Assembly (NCBI RefSeq): GCF_000182925.2
Contig: NC_026504.1
Location: 5,456,001 to 5,520,000 of the forward strand
DNA: 64,000 nt
Reading direction: 5' to 3'
DNA from: Neurospora crassa OR74A
Lineage: Eukaryota; Ascomycota; Sordariomycetes; Sordariales; Sordariaceae
Position numbers and translations under genes: made by a program. The notes below the pieces were generated by a model, which was given only the letters and a program-made list of their open reading frames with translations, searched no databases and had not been told where the DNA came from. Positions 48,934 to 59,962 of the stretch are shown piece by piece. Position 1 is the first letter of the stretch, and every line of letters starts with the position of its first letter.

Positions 48934-51062
48934 ATGTGGCTTGATCGACGTCCCGGCCAGCATCCAGGAAGCGCAGCTCCTCCGCCGAACAACCGCTCCG
49001 TCTCGCCGCTGCCCCAACGTACCAGCTCGCGCGGTCCATATCTTGTCCCCCAGAGGCCTGGACTGAACACGAGAGGGTCTTCTGCATTGTCTCTGGTCTC
49101 GAACGACTCGTCGTCTTCCCTCCTCGCCTCGGCCAAGAAAGCCAATGGCTCCTCCTTGAGGCAGTCCTCTACCGTGGACGATGCGCCAGATCCCGAAGAG
49201 GTCCTGGCTAGGATTCTAGGCCAGTTTCCCAGTAGCAATACCACACAACAACCGGAGGCGAAGCCGGCCAGCGGCATCACCGAAGATGACCTGGACTTTG
49301 ACGTTGACTTTGGCAGCTTGACCCTGACTGAGCTCGCCGGCCCTGACGTCAGTTCGCGCCAAGTCGACAACTACGAGCCCCAAAGTGTTCACGATTGTAC
49401 GATGCCACCTTATTGCTCCTACCGTGTCTTGCTCTCCATCCATGCTTATAAAGTGCTTTCCAGATGAGCGAGACAAGGCCAAATTCGAGGACCTACACCG
49501 GTCGATCCGCGCATGCGATGACATCCTGAGCTCCGTTGAATCCAACCTCACCAACTTTCGCAATGACCTAGCTGCTGTGTCAGCCGATATTGAAAGCCTC
49601 CAGGCGCGATCCCAAGCTCTTAATGTGAGACTGGAAAACCGAAAGGCTGTAGAAAAGGGTTTGGGACCCTTGGTGGACGAGCTGAGCGTCTCTCCTCTCG
49701 TAATAACAACGATTGTCGAAGGTTATATCGACGAAACATGGGTGAAGGTCTTGGCCGAAGTGGACAAGAGAGCCATGGCTCATAAGAAGAATGCGCAACA
49801 ACCACAGAGCAAAGCCTTGGCTGATGTCGGTCCATTGCTGGAAAAGCTCATCCTAAAGGTAAGGATTGTTGTTGGGATCTGGCAGTTCTGTTTCTAACAC
49901 ATTTTTCTGAAAGGCTATTGAACGCATACGGGACTTCTTGGTTGCGCAAATCAAAGCAATGCGGTCGCCTCATATCAACGCCCAGATCATTCAACAGCAG
50001 AATTTCCTCCGGTTCAAGGATCTATTCGCGTTCCTCCAAAAACATCAACCCACACTCGCCGGCGAGATATGCCAGGCGTATATGAACACCATGCGGTGGT
50101 ATTATTTGAACCAGTTTACCCGCTACAAACAATCGTTGGACAAGCTGAAGCTTCACATTATCGATAAGAACGACGCAATGGGACACGAGGACACCTCGCG
50201 AAGAACGACTGTCTTGTCTGGATCCAAGCTCGGAGGCGTGCCCCATGACGCCTTCAGCATCGGCCGAAGGAACGAATTGCTCAAGACTAAGGATCAAATA
50301 GCCATGTCATCTTACCTGGCCGACGAAGACCAGACTACACATTATCTTGAGGTTCCGTTCCGCAACTTCAACCTTGCCCTGGTCGACAACGCTACGGCAG
50401 AGTACACATTTCTCGTGTCCTTCTTCAGCCCGGCGCTATCGCTTGCGGCTGTCTCGCGTCACTTCAGCTACATCTTTGATCCGACCTTTGCCCTTGGGCA
50501 AGTCCTCACCAAGCAGCTTGTGTCGGACACATATGACGGGCTAGGTCTGCTACTATGCGTGCGTCTGAACCAGCACTTTGCCTTTGAATTACAACGGCGC
50601 CGAGTTCCTGTTGTAGATGGCTACATTAACGGCACCGCCATGGTGTTGTGGCCACGTCTGCAGAGCGTCATGGACGCCCATTGCGAATCAGTCAAGGCTC
50701 TGACTTCTGCGCTCCCTAACAAGGTCGGGTCCGCTTCCCAAGCAAAGACAGCCTCGGCGGCCCCGCACGTCGTCACCCAGCGATTCGGGCAATTCCTTCA
50801 CGGTGTGCTTGCTCTGAGTACCGAGGCAGGGGATGATGAGCCGATCGTCAGTAGTCTACACAGACTCCGTATCGAGGTGGAGGCGTTCCTGGCCAAGTAT
50901 AGCCAGGCGCAACTGGGAGCGGATGCGAGGAAACGGGACAGGTTCCTCTATAATAATTACAGCTTGATTTTGACTATCATTAGCGATGTGAGCGGCAAGC
51001 TTGCGACGGAACAACAGGACCACTTTGAGTCACTTAAGGCGAGCGTACAAGAGAATATCTAG
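48934..51062 (+). CDS. vps52: GARP complex subunit Vps52
   Basis: Exons 48934-49396, 49464-49858 and 49914-51062 give 668 residues. Vps52 is a subunit of the GARP (and EARP) tether that captures endosome-derived vesicles at the trans-Golgi. The N-terminus (MWLDRRPGQ) and a Ser/Pro-rich linker are followed by a helical coiled-coil region (DLHRSIRACDDILSSVESNL, IESLQARSQALNVRLENRK). Then comes the conserved core: NFLRFKDLFAFLQKH, MNTMRWYYLNQFTRYKQSL, SYIFDPTFALGQVL and AMVLWPRLQSVMDAHCESV. Intron 1 (67 nt, donor GTACGA, TTCCAG) restores TAT-GAG-CGA; intron 2 (55 nt, GTAAGG, AAAG) joins LILK to AIERIRDF. The start was chosen because MWLDR is a common start in fungal Vps52. It converges with the TBC gene. 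Confidence 0.92.
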
Positions 51063-51301
51063 AGGTTTATGGTATGAGGGCCAATAGTTAGAGAAAATAT
51101 CTGGTCGGGAAGGTTCCTGCTTTGTACATACAACAGCTTTGGCATAATGAAGTAACTTAATTCTTTTCAAAGAGCTTGACGTCTCGAGTTCTGGGTATCC
51201 ACGTTTATGACAGTCGTTTCACAGCAATCCTCGCTCTTGGTGGTGTCTACTGCTTTTGCAAGTTCCATTTCCATGATGATGCTCTACTTCACCCCTCACA
51301 T
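51063..51301. other. Short convergent 3' spacer between VPS52 and the TBC gene
   Basis: Only 239 bp between opposing stop codons, so the two 3' UTRs probably overlap as antisense RNA. No gene or hairpin of note was found. Confidence 0.6.
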
Positions 51302-52540
51302 CTACGTTAACCACCACCGATTCACAACCCCCATGACCCAAGCCATCGGCCCGCCCGGCGCCCTCCTCAGCAATATCGCAATAATACCCACCAAAACCGC
51401 CAGCCCCAACGTCCTCACCGGCCTCCTATTCTTCCACATCCACTTCTTTGCCTTGTCCCTCCTCTCCAACCACAGCAACTCCCTCACCTGCCTCTCAAAA
51501 AACCTCTTTCCATCCTCCATCGTCTGCCCAGTCGCCCCTTTATTCTTGTCGAACCCCTCTCTCGCCGTCTTGAGCACACTCGACCCCGAAATCCCCCACC
51601 GCCAACTCGGCAGCCGCTCAGGCGGATACTTTTCAAACAGCGCCACCGTATCGCCAATCAGCCCTTCCAGATCCAGCGGCTGCGGCAGCTTGGACAGAAT
51701 CGAATGCAACATCTCGGGCTCGTCCTCGGGCGTCTCAAACAGCTCTTCCCTCCGCGATCGCACGATGGCAGCGAACATGTACACGCTAAACACGGGTTCC
51801 CTCGCCAACAAAACGTCGAACAAGCGGGTGATTTCTCCGAGGGTGGTGATGTCGTGCGCGTACATGGTGATCGTCCCGGACAAGGCGAAAAAGGGTTCGG
51901 TGCCTGATAGGTGTCGCCACAATGGCGGGTCGGATACCCTTAGGATGTCGGGGATGAGGCGCAGTTGGGCGATGGCTGCTTGGAGGTTGGGAAGCATGAA
52001 GTCGCGGATGCGAAGGGCGGAGAGACGGGCGAGTGCGGGCGAGCGCAGGTGGGCAGGGAGGACGAGTAAGAGGACTTGGGAGATGTCGTGGTAGCCTTGG
52101 AAGTAGTGGAGGTAGGGATGCCGGCGGAGGACGGAGAGGATGAGCGAGGAGAGAAGGGATTTTTGGAGGGAGCGCGCGGAGTCCGAGGTGTGGGAGGGGT
52201 AGTAGGTGAAGGACCGGTCGACGTCGAGTTGGACTTGGTCTTCGTCTTGGTGTGGGGGAAGGGATTCCCATGAGGAGTAGGAGGAGGAGGAGGAGTCTTC
52301 GTCGAAAGGTTTTGGGGGAAGGCCGAGGAGGATGGGCCATGCTTGTTGACGAAGTTCGTCGGTTAGGAAACCCCCTCGAGATTCGGCGAGGTCACGGAGT
52401 TTGGTGAGGTCTCGTTGGGAACATGCTGTGAGAATGGCGGCTTCCTTTTCGGTGAAGAATGGGTCGATGATGACTTTCTCGTCCTTCTCTGAAAGAGAGT
52501 CACCGCTTTCACTTGAGCTGCCGCTGTCCATCTGTGACAT
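51302..52540 (-). CDS. TBC-domain Rab GTPase-activating protein, TBC1D20/Gyp8-like
   Basis: A single exon gives 412 residues. TBC proteins speed GTP hydrolysis by Rab GTPases; the TBC1D20 branch acts on Rab1/Ypt1 at the ER and Golgi. The dual-finger residues are present: the Arg finger at R109 in LDVDRSF (after D106) and the Gln finger at Q148 in YFQGYHD. Upstream is ELRQQAWPILLGL; downstream are LRIRDFMLPNL and FALSGTITMYAHD, typical of this family. A hydrophobic C-terminal segment (about 380-396, LGLAVLVGIIAILL) gives a tail anchor, as in TBC1D20 and Gyp8. An acidic Ser-rich patch occurs at about 80-95. The ATG at 52540 precedes MSQMDSG; a second Met at residue 4 could also serve. Confidence 0.92.
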   Translation of the reverse strand: MSQMDSGSSSESGDSLSEKDEKVIIDPFFTEKEAAILTACSQRDLTKLRDLAESRGGFLTDELRQQAWPILLGLPPKPFDEDSSSSSYSSWESLPPHQDEDQVQLDVDRSFTYYPSHTSDSARSLQKSLLSSLILSVLRRHPYLHYFQGYHDISQVLLLVLPAHLRSPALARLSALRIRDFMLPNLQAAIAQLRLIPDILRVSDPPLWRHLSGTEPFFALSGTITMYAHDITTLGEITRLFDVLLAREPVFSVYMFAAIVRSRREELFETPEDEPEMLHSILSKLPQPLDLEGLIGDTVALFEKYPPERLPSWRWGISGSSVLKTAREGFDKNKGATGQTMEDGKRFFERQVRELLWLERRDKAKKWMWKNRRPVRTLGLAVLVGIIAILLRRAPGGPMAWVMGVVNRWWLT

Positions 52541-54611
52541 TTTGACGGAGTCTCTAACTGGACCGGGACTGGTTGGTGACTGGAACAGTCAAGTTGGTGC
52601 CTGGTACTACCTAGGTATTTAAGGTCTCGAAAATAGAATGAAGACCTCAAGACCTGAGCTCATCCAGATCTAGAATAGAAATTTTGCGTGTTTCGTAATA
52701 TTGGACCTGTATTTCGGTTAGTACTCTGCCCCTGAGAGAAAAGATAGGTAGGAGTCTTACCTATGCAACTGCTGACAGCGAGACAAGGTGAGTCTGTCAA
52801 CGTTGAATCAGTGACGTCGTTGTGAGTATTTGGCTCGTTCGGTTATGCTTATATATGACCAGATGGTTAGAACTCAAATGGTGATGCTGTATCTGGCTGT
52901 GGAGAGTTGGGCTTCCAGGTCTGGACATGTGATGGATGCCCGTTGTTGACTTTGGGCGAGGTTGTAGGTATGTATCCATGTACAGGGCAGTTAGGCTAGG
53001 TTGAGATTATAGGGCATCCATGCTAAGAGAACTGTTAGCGTTGAGAGGAGCCCTCCAGTGCAGCACAGGCAACGTGCACCTGTGTCATAGGGCGAGTGGT
53101 GTCGTGGACAGTGGATCAGGCGCCGTAAGAGAGGACAGCCCGAGATCCAAGGTTCCGCGGTTGCCGATAAACCTTAACTGCCCGGACTGCTGCCCTGCGC
53201 CTGCCCTATCGATGCCGTACATCTCAGGTCTTCCATCAATGGTGTCCGGTCTGTAAGAACAAAGACGTGATCTCCATTCCATACCTCTGAGCGGGAATGG
53301 CTCTCGTATGTACATACCCTAGGTAGAGAGGTACTTCATTTCTGCCCTGGTACGTCTCGCGGCTGCTATAGCAACCCAACCCAATGGGGCGGGCGCGGAA
53401 CGTGAGAATTGTGTCTTGGACGCTGGTCCATCTCGGGCTGCAGCAATTGCCTTAGCTCGCCTCGCTTGAATCTTTTATTTCTTCTTGGGGTTTTAGACCC
53501 TGTCCATGAACCATTCTCGTCCATCACGATCTCTCACGTTCGGTACTACATTTGAGATTGGGGTCACAGCATTGTCACCTCCAATTCTTAGAGGTTCAGT
53601 TGTTTACATGTTAATGCCTGCCGAAGGATGGAAGGAAGGCACCTCACGAAAACAGTCAAACTCACCCGCCTGCTTAAAGTTGCCCTGCCCCACCACTATC
53701 TAGCCGCCTGGAGTTTTCATTACTTCCACTTCTGCCTCAGATAGAGTACCTACCTATGGTAGGTACCTACACTAACAACACAGCTTCTACCATATTCACC
53801 CCCCCACCTTCAACCTTCCATCAATCTCTGTCAACATGAATACCTAAGGTAGTAATCTATCAACACTTCAGCCGGTCAGTTGTCGATAGTGCAGAATCGG
53901 GACTTCGCTGTCTGTTTTCTCTTTCTGCTACACACCAGGTGTTTGTTTCCCGGGTTACTGCCGCTTCTTTGCACTGCGGCAGCTACTGTCCATACCTACA
54001 AATAGACGGCGACATCTCATCGTCTTTCCACAGACCTCTTGCCGTAGGTAGGTATTCTGGTTGCGGTGGTAAAGCGGCCACTGCCTGGGTAGATAGAGGT
54101 GCCTACCATTGGCAACGCTCACTTGCTCCCACCTGCCTGTTTACTACTACACTTAGTATGTCTGTGCAGCCTGAAGAGGTGGTACAACCTACAGCCCAAG
54201 GTGAGTCGATACTTCATGACATCTTATATTCCCGCCTTTTTGTTGGGGTCCTCCGTCTGCTTTTGTTCACTGAGACTTGCGCCTGCTTGTTCTCTGCAGC
54301 TGCCTTTTTTGCTACTCTATTTCTTTGTTTTGTTTTATTTATTTTCTTTTCTTTTTCCCTGCTCGAGGTACCTACTCAACACTCCGCTGCTCTTTTCCAT
54401 TAAACCCAAGAATTTTCTCCATTGACATTCATGTCCTCATTAGAATAGCCTCAGATCAACATATCGTTATCTGAGAGGCCCTTGGCCCAAAAATATACAT
54501 TTCAACCAGAAACTAACCCCTTCGCTAGGCTGACTTCTGCACATTTCCGAGCCGGCCGACCCGTGACAGAGTACATCCTACTGAAGCGCTGATCAGCCTA
54601 ATTCCACCAAC
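52541..54611. promoter_or_regulatory. Divergent region between TBC gene and the MMS1_N gene
   Basis: 2.1 kb of promoter and 5' UTR DNA for two divergent genes. Palindromic CCTAGG elements appear near 52608 and 53318. The right part (53938-54470) has upstream ATGs and a T-rich block, so a long leader with introns for the plus-strand gene is possible. No gene is supported. Confidence 0.5.
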
Positions 54612-57600
54612 ATGGCTACCTTCAGAACCAATGTCCTCCGCAATGGCGAATGGGTCACCGAGACAGTCAACATTCAGACCATTTTCAAGGCAAAGTCTGC
54701 GCAAGGCCCAAAGAGAGCAGAGCAGACTGAAACTCCAGTATGCGGACTACTCACAAGGACCGTGGCGGACAGCCAAATGCTGAAGTCGGTGCTGCCCGTA
54801 AGGCTCAGATCGCCTCATCACAACGATGTTGCCTTCATAGGTGTAAGTTGTTGAAAAATCAAGGTTCTAGACTTTGGTTGACGGGACTGACCTGTTCTAC
54901 CAGCATCGTTCCGTCCAAATCCGTGAATTTCAAAGCAACGGCCAGTTCCGAGACATACTCTTCCGCAGATTCCCACATAATATTCGCAACGCCTGTGTGG
55001 TCGGCTCTTTCGACATTCCGGATGGCGTCGACGACCTTAACCCTGCCATGGACATCGAACCCCCCGTGAAGATGGAGGACCAGGACGTAGACTTGTCGCC
55101 CCCGTCTGCTTCGACATCTCAGCTGCCGCCCCAGTTGCTTGCATTGGCTATGGAAAATGCCGATGTCGTGTTTCTCTGGATTGGCCCAGGGGCCGACGGT
55201 CGACCCGAGTTTTACAGCTCTACCCAATTCTTGTTTAGACGGCCTCCACAGTTTCTGAACGGTAATCTTGGAGCTCACATGGCTGTAGATCCAAGCTCGC
55301 GATATATGGCCCTGAGTAGCTATCACGGTCTCTTTGCCGTAGGTGAGCTCGAGTCTCTCGCCAATTTCACTCAACCACAAGACGAAAACAATGTGGAGAT
55401 TGTCAAAAGCTGGCGATTGCGGAGCGTTCAAGGCGTGATACAAAGCCTCACCTTTCTGTACCCACGGCCAGAAGACAAGGATCACATCATTCTTCTGCTC
55501 ATTGTCGTCAACAGTGGCAAATCAAGAATGGTTATTTACGAGTGGACATTGGGAGATGACCTCGCCACTGTCTTTGCCGAAGAGAAGCGTGGCCATCGGT
55601 TGCCGGTCGAAAACCAAATGCCTCAACTTCTCATTCCCTTGACTGTTGGATCAGCTTTCATCGCCATTTCTCCAGAACAGGTTGCTGTGTGCACCGAGTG
55701 CTTGCACGGCCCGCCCAGATTCGATACTTTGGAGCTTGAGGCACCTCCGAAAAGCCCAAATTACTATGGTACCGGAAAACCTTTGTGGACAGCCTGGGAT
55801 AGGCCTTATAGATTGCCACGTTATCTCAAAGGCAAAGATTGCTTATACCTTGCCAGAGAAGACGGCATTGTTGTCTACATCGAAGTCGATGAAGATCATG
55901 CGTTGGAGCGCTCGACCTTCATTGACGCCTTCAAATGCAATATATCGTCGGCATTCGCTTACTTGTTTGATCAGTACGCAGATGTTCTCGTGCTGGGCAG
56001 CGATAACGGCACGGGGAGTGTTTGGAAGGTTTGCAAAAAGCAGCCTCGCCTTTGGTGTCCTTGACTGACGTTACTGTAGATCCCCCCACGAGACCACCCA
56101 TTGCGGATAGGCACCTTACCTAGTGGTGCCCCCACCCTAGATTTCGCGACGACTGATAGTCCTTCTTCAGGAGAAAAGGTTCCTGACCCCTTTGGAACGA
56201 GCATTGCACCGTCGAATGACGGGCAGCTTAGATCACCTGATAGGATATTTGCGGCCTCTGGTCATGGACTGACAGGTTGCATCACTGAATACCGGCATGG
56301 ACTTAGAGCAGACATTGGATTGGAGCTCGAACTTGAGGAGGGGCTGAAACAAGCCTGGCTTCTTAACTTCTCCAATACACATGGGCGTTACGACCTGTTG
56401 TGGACTACGCCTACTCGGTCGAAGGTTTGGCAATTGCCAGATGATTTTTCAGAACTAATAGATCCGGAACCCGACCAGGTCCTCTACGACTTGTCTTCGC
56501 CCACTTTGGCTGTGGCGCAGGTAAACGGGGTTACTGTCCAAGTGACCACCGCCTCCATCACACTTTTCAAGAACGAGGCCCAGTCGCATGCAGACGAGTG
56601 GTACGAAGCTCCCAAGCCCACGGGTATGAGTTATGCTAAAAAAAATCTTACAGGACCCGATTGTCTTTTGACAAGCTTCTGCCAGATCAGTCGCAGGTAT
56701 CAGTGTCGGACGCTTGCGTTACGGATGACTGGATCACAGTCTCAACGCATGTTGGGCCACAGTTCAGAATTTACAGTTTCAAGTTCTATGATACAGCAGT
56801 TGTTTCTCAAATCCAGTTCGACGTACCTGGGGACGTGACCTCGCTACATCACAGCCAAAACCTTGGGATCATTGTCGGTCTTTGGAAGGACGGACGTCCA
56901 TATTTGCTCATCCGTTCCCCAACAACTGAAACAGCCACACAAGATATCGAGGAGATTGATATTACAGAACGTAAGGTTGACCCAGCACACCTGGGCCAGC
57001 ACAATCCCATGCTGCCTCCTGCTTTGGTTTCCATTATACTGATGTGTTCATAGGACTTGTGACATCGGCTGGATTTACCGGATATCGAGATGACGTGCCT
57101 CTCAAAGCAATCGGGAGCATCGCTTCTGTCAATAACGCAATACTTCTAGGAACCAGAGGCGGAGAGCTCATTCACATTTCGAAGGAGTGGAAGGGTACTA
57201 CAATGGCCTACTACCAACAACTCGGACTGACCGCGGTGAATGTGACTGCGGCCCGGCATTCTCTGACCGCGAGACCGAGAGTGCTGGTCTCCTGCGATCA
57301 AGCCTTGATTGAAGTACGACTCGATGAGCATGGACCGAATGGCTCTGTCCATGACTTGGCAAAATATCGTGTCATGCCTGTCAACGCGGGCGATCTTGGT
57401 GCTCCTCTACCACTTGTAGAGTACGGCGTGGCAATCGATATTCCATGCGCAAGTGAAGGATTTACCCCTATCCTCATGTTGGCGGGGTCGAGCGCAATCA
57501 TTGCCGAGCTACACCAGGAGCCTGGTCCAGCTCATCGATATATCACGATTGGAAAGACACCAGTCAAGACGTTCTTCTCACCCAACCTACGTTGCCTGGT

Positions 57601-58810
57601 GGTTGGTGTTAATGAGGAGGGAAACAAGTCGACGCTGATGTTCATGGATCCTGACACAGGAAAGGACATCGGAAGACCGAGCCACAAAGCAGGAACTCCT
57701 GTTCAGTATATTGTGGGGCTGGGTAAACCTGACGACCGAATCCATGGTCTGGCCGAGTGGGAGTACAAGAAGAACAACGGGACGTGGCGCTATCTCCTTG
57801 TTGGTACCAAACAAGGCCAGCTCATTATTGTGTCGACGGAAAAGGAGCCATCGAACGGGGACCACCCACCTTCGATAAAATACTGGACGCGATTTAAGAA
57901 AAACTGCGATGGACCGGTCTACTCAGTAATAGGACATGAGGAGAGCGTGATCTATTGTGTCGACCAGATAGTCCACTGGGATGTGCTGGACCCTGTCGAG
58001 AAAAAGCTGAAGCCACGCAAATTATGTGACTTGGGCTCGTTGGCTCTGGAGCTTCACATCTCCGGGACTAAGATTCTTGCCCTGACGTGGGACGGTTCAC
58101 TCCAGATGATCGACCCGGCGCTTGACGACGTCATTGAGAACTCTGCAACACTCGAGTTCCACGATCCTCGCAATGTTGTACCAACGTCGTCGATGCAAAT
58201 TGGAAGCAATGTATTCCTGGTGGCAGATAAAGACCGTGGCGTGGGCGGTCTTTGGCAATGGTCCAGAACACCAGGAACCCATAACTGGGCTGAGTTCAGG
58301 GTGCTCTTCGAGGGGACGCTTCCTGTCAGTATCAGGAAGTTCCGGCGCGGCAGGACACGGCCAACGTGGGAGCAAGGAGCCTGGAACGCACCCAAGTACG
58401 GCCGGCTCATTAGCACACCGAACGATGCCGAGATGTTGGGAATAGCCATGGACGGCACCATGTATCACTTTACGCTGCTTGATCAGCACGCATTGCGTCT
58501 GTTGCGATTCATTGTCAACTTGTATAACCTCAGGGGGAAGAGAGACGAGGAAAGGCTGCTGCACGCGGAGCCGAACCTGGGTCCCACTGAGCCGTCGCAT
58601 GTGGATGGTGATGTGCTGAAGACACTCTTGGATGCGGAAGTCTTGCAAGAGCTGATCAACACGGAGGAGCTGTTGGCGCGGTTCAAGAGCCTGTTGGATA
58701 AGTTGGATGGAGGCAAACATACTGCTGAGTGGATGGGCGAGGGCACTGCGGACCAGTATTTTGAACTGGCGTATAACGTGTTGATGTATTATCTTAGGCA
58801 AGTTTACTAA
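54612..58810 (+). CDS. Large MMS1_N / DDB1-like beta-propeller protein (similar to fungal thermotolerance protein ThtA)
   Basis: Exons 54612-54842, 54904-56028, 56080-56600, 56654-56970 and 57054-58810 give 1316 residues. The layout is that of the DDB1/CPSF160/SF3B3 superfamily: an MMS1-type N-terminal propeller (HRSVQIREFQ, YMALSSYHGLFAV, KSRMVIYEWTLGDD) and later propeller blades (GNKSTLMFMDP, RYLLVGTKQGQLIIV, ISGTKILALTWDGSLQMID), ending in a helical tail. Other members bind DNA lesions, cullin-4 or RNA-processing complexes, so a scaffold role is likely but not shown. The length fits the Aspergillus thtA product, a protein described from a thermotolerance screen; this match is from memory. 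Intron 3 (53 nt) uses the GTACGA donor that keeps DEW in frame with TRLSFDKLL; the nearer GTATGA donor would leave a 30-nt intron and the wrong frame. The other introns are 61, 51 and 83 nt. Confidence 0.85.
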
Positions 58811-59962
58811 GTGCTTGGAATTCTAAGGCGGGGGGGGGGGGGGGGGGGAAGGGCAAGATACACTGGTAATAAACGGACGTGTGATCCAGTGTCGGCCTAC
58901 AAGCCGTCCTGATGAATGCCTTGGTGGTGTAGCTACAGCATAATAGAAAAGCGAATAAAGAATATCACTAGCAACATCTGGTTAATGAAATACCCATTAT
59001 GACAAGGTGAGGGAGTTGGCCTGCCCCCTTGGATGGAATATCGCACAAAATACACCAAAGTGGTAGAAAGTAAATACAGAAATTAGCCCAGCAAGTGCCC
59101 CACTTGTGCCTTAACAAGCAGGTGCCCCGCATTCTGCACCAACGAGTCGGTCACTGTACTTGTACGCGGGAGTGCAGGAGCTTCCACTTCTTTTTCACCA
59201 CTGCACTGTACTGTACTGTATTTGTCTTGACTGCTGTCTCCAACAGTCTGTGCAGTGTCAAGTCAAGGGCTTGGTCAAAGCGACACCTCCTGGCTCCGGC
59301 ACAAGTAAAAAAAAAAGTTTGGAGTGGCGATCCTTGTCTGGATTTTTCTGCTGAATCGAGACTCCTTTGACTTTGCGACTTCGACTACTTGGGATTGAGT
59401 TAGAGAACGGGACATGATTGCCGTTTTTTGACCGTAGACGGAGACAATACCAAACACTTTATACGGGTTGAAAGAAAGCGCATAGGCAGACGGTGTAAGT
59501 ACAGGTACTGAGATAGGTACGTACCTGACCTCTATATAGTGTAGCAACAAACCAGAGCGGGATTCGATACAAAGAACAACGAAAGAAAAAAAAAAGATCC
59601 ACGGTGCCAAGTACCTACAGTACCATCGATCCACTCTGCAGCACCACCACCGAAAAGTGATACAAGTGACAAGCCCTATCCCGTCGACAAGGGGGGACCT
59701 ACAGCACCAAAAAAAGTACGCCGCCTGCCTTCTTTAGCAGCCAGCCATATCGCATATAACGGCCCAGTAGCCCCAGTCGGCCGCCCCACGAACCCACCAC
59801 CAGAACCACCTAGCGAGCAACGAGGTCTTCACCCGGACTTCGACTTTCGTCACAAGGAGAGAAGGAGAGCCCATCAGGATCCTCTCCCCCGCCCATCCTA
59901 CCGACGACATCCCCGCCTCAAGGTATTCCCCGGTCGACTACCAACAGTCCAGTTAGCCCAAC
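58811..59962. other. Spacer between the MMS1_N gene and eIF5B
   Basis: 1.15 kb between two plus-strand genes: 3' UTR on the left and the eIF5B promoter and 5' UTR on the right. A G19 run lies 20 bp after the stop codon. The right part (59740-59960) is C-rich leader sequence. Open frames are no longer than about 119 codons and show no features. Confidence 0.6.
58830..58848 (+). repeat. Poly-G tract (G19) in a 3' UTR
   Basis: Nineteen G just after the MMS1_N gene stop codon, on the sense strand, so it would be in the mRNA. In RNA such a run can form a G-quadruplex and affect 3' end formation or stability; that effect is inference. Confidence 0.85.

Noticed and set aside
56624-56653. 30-nt intron (GTATGA...ACAG) in the MMS1_N gene
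   Set aside because: Too short and gives the wrong frame; the GTACGA donor at 56601 yields a 53-nt intron and the correct frame.
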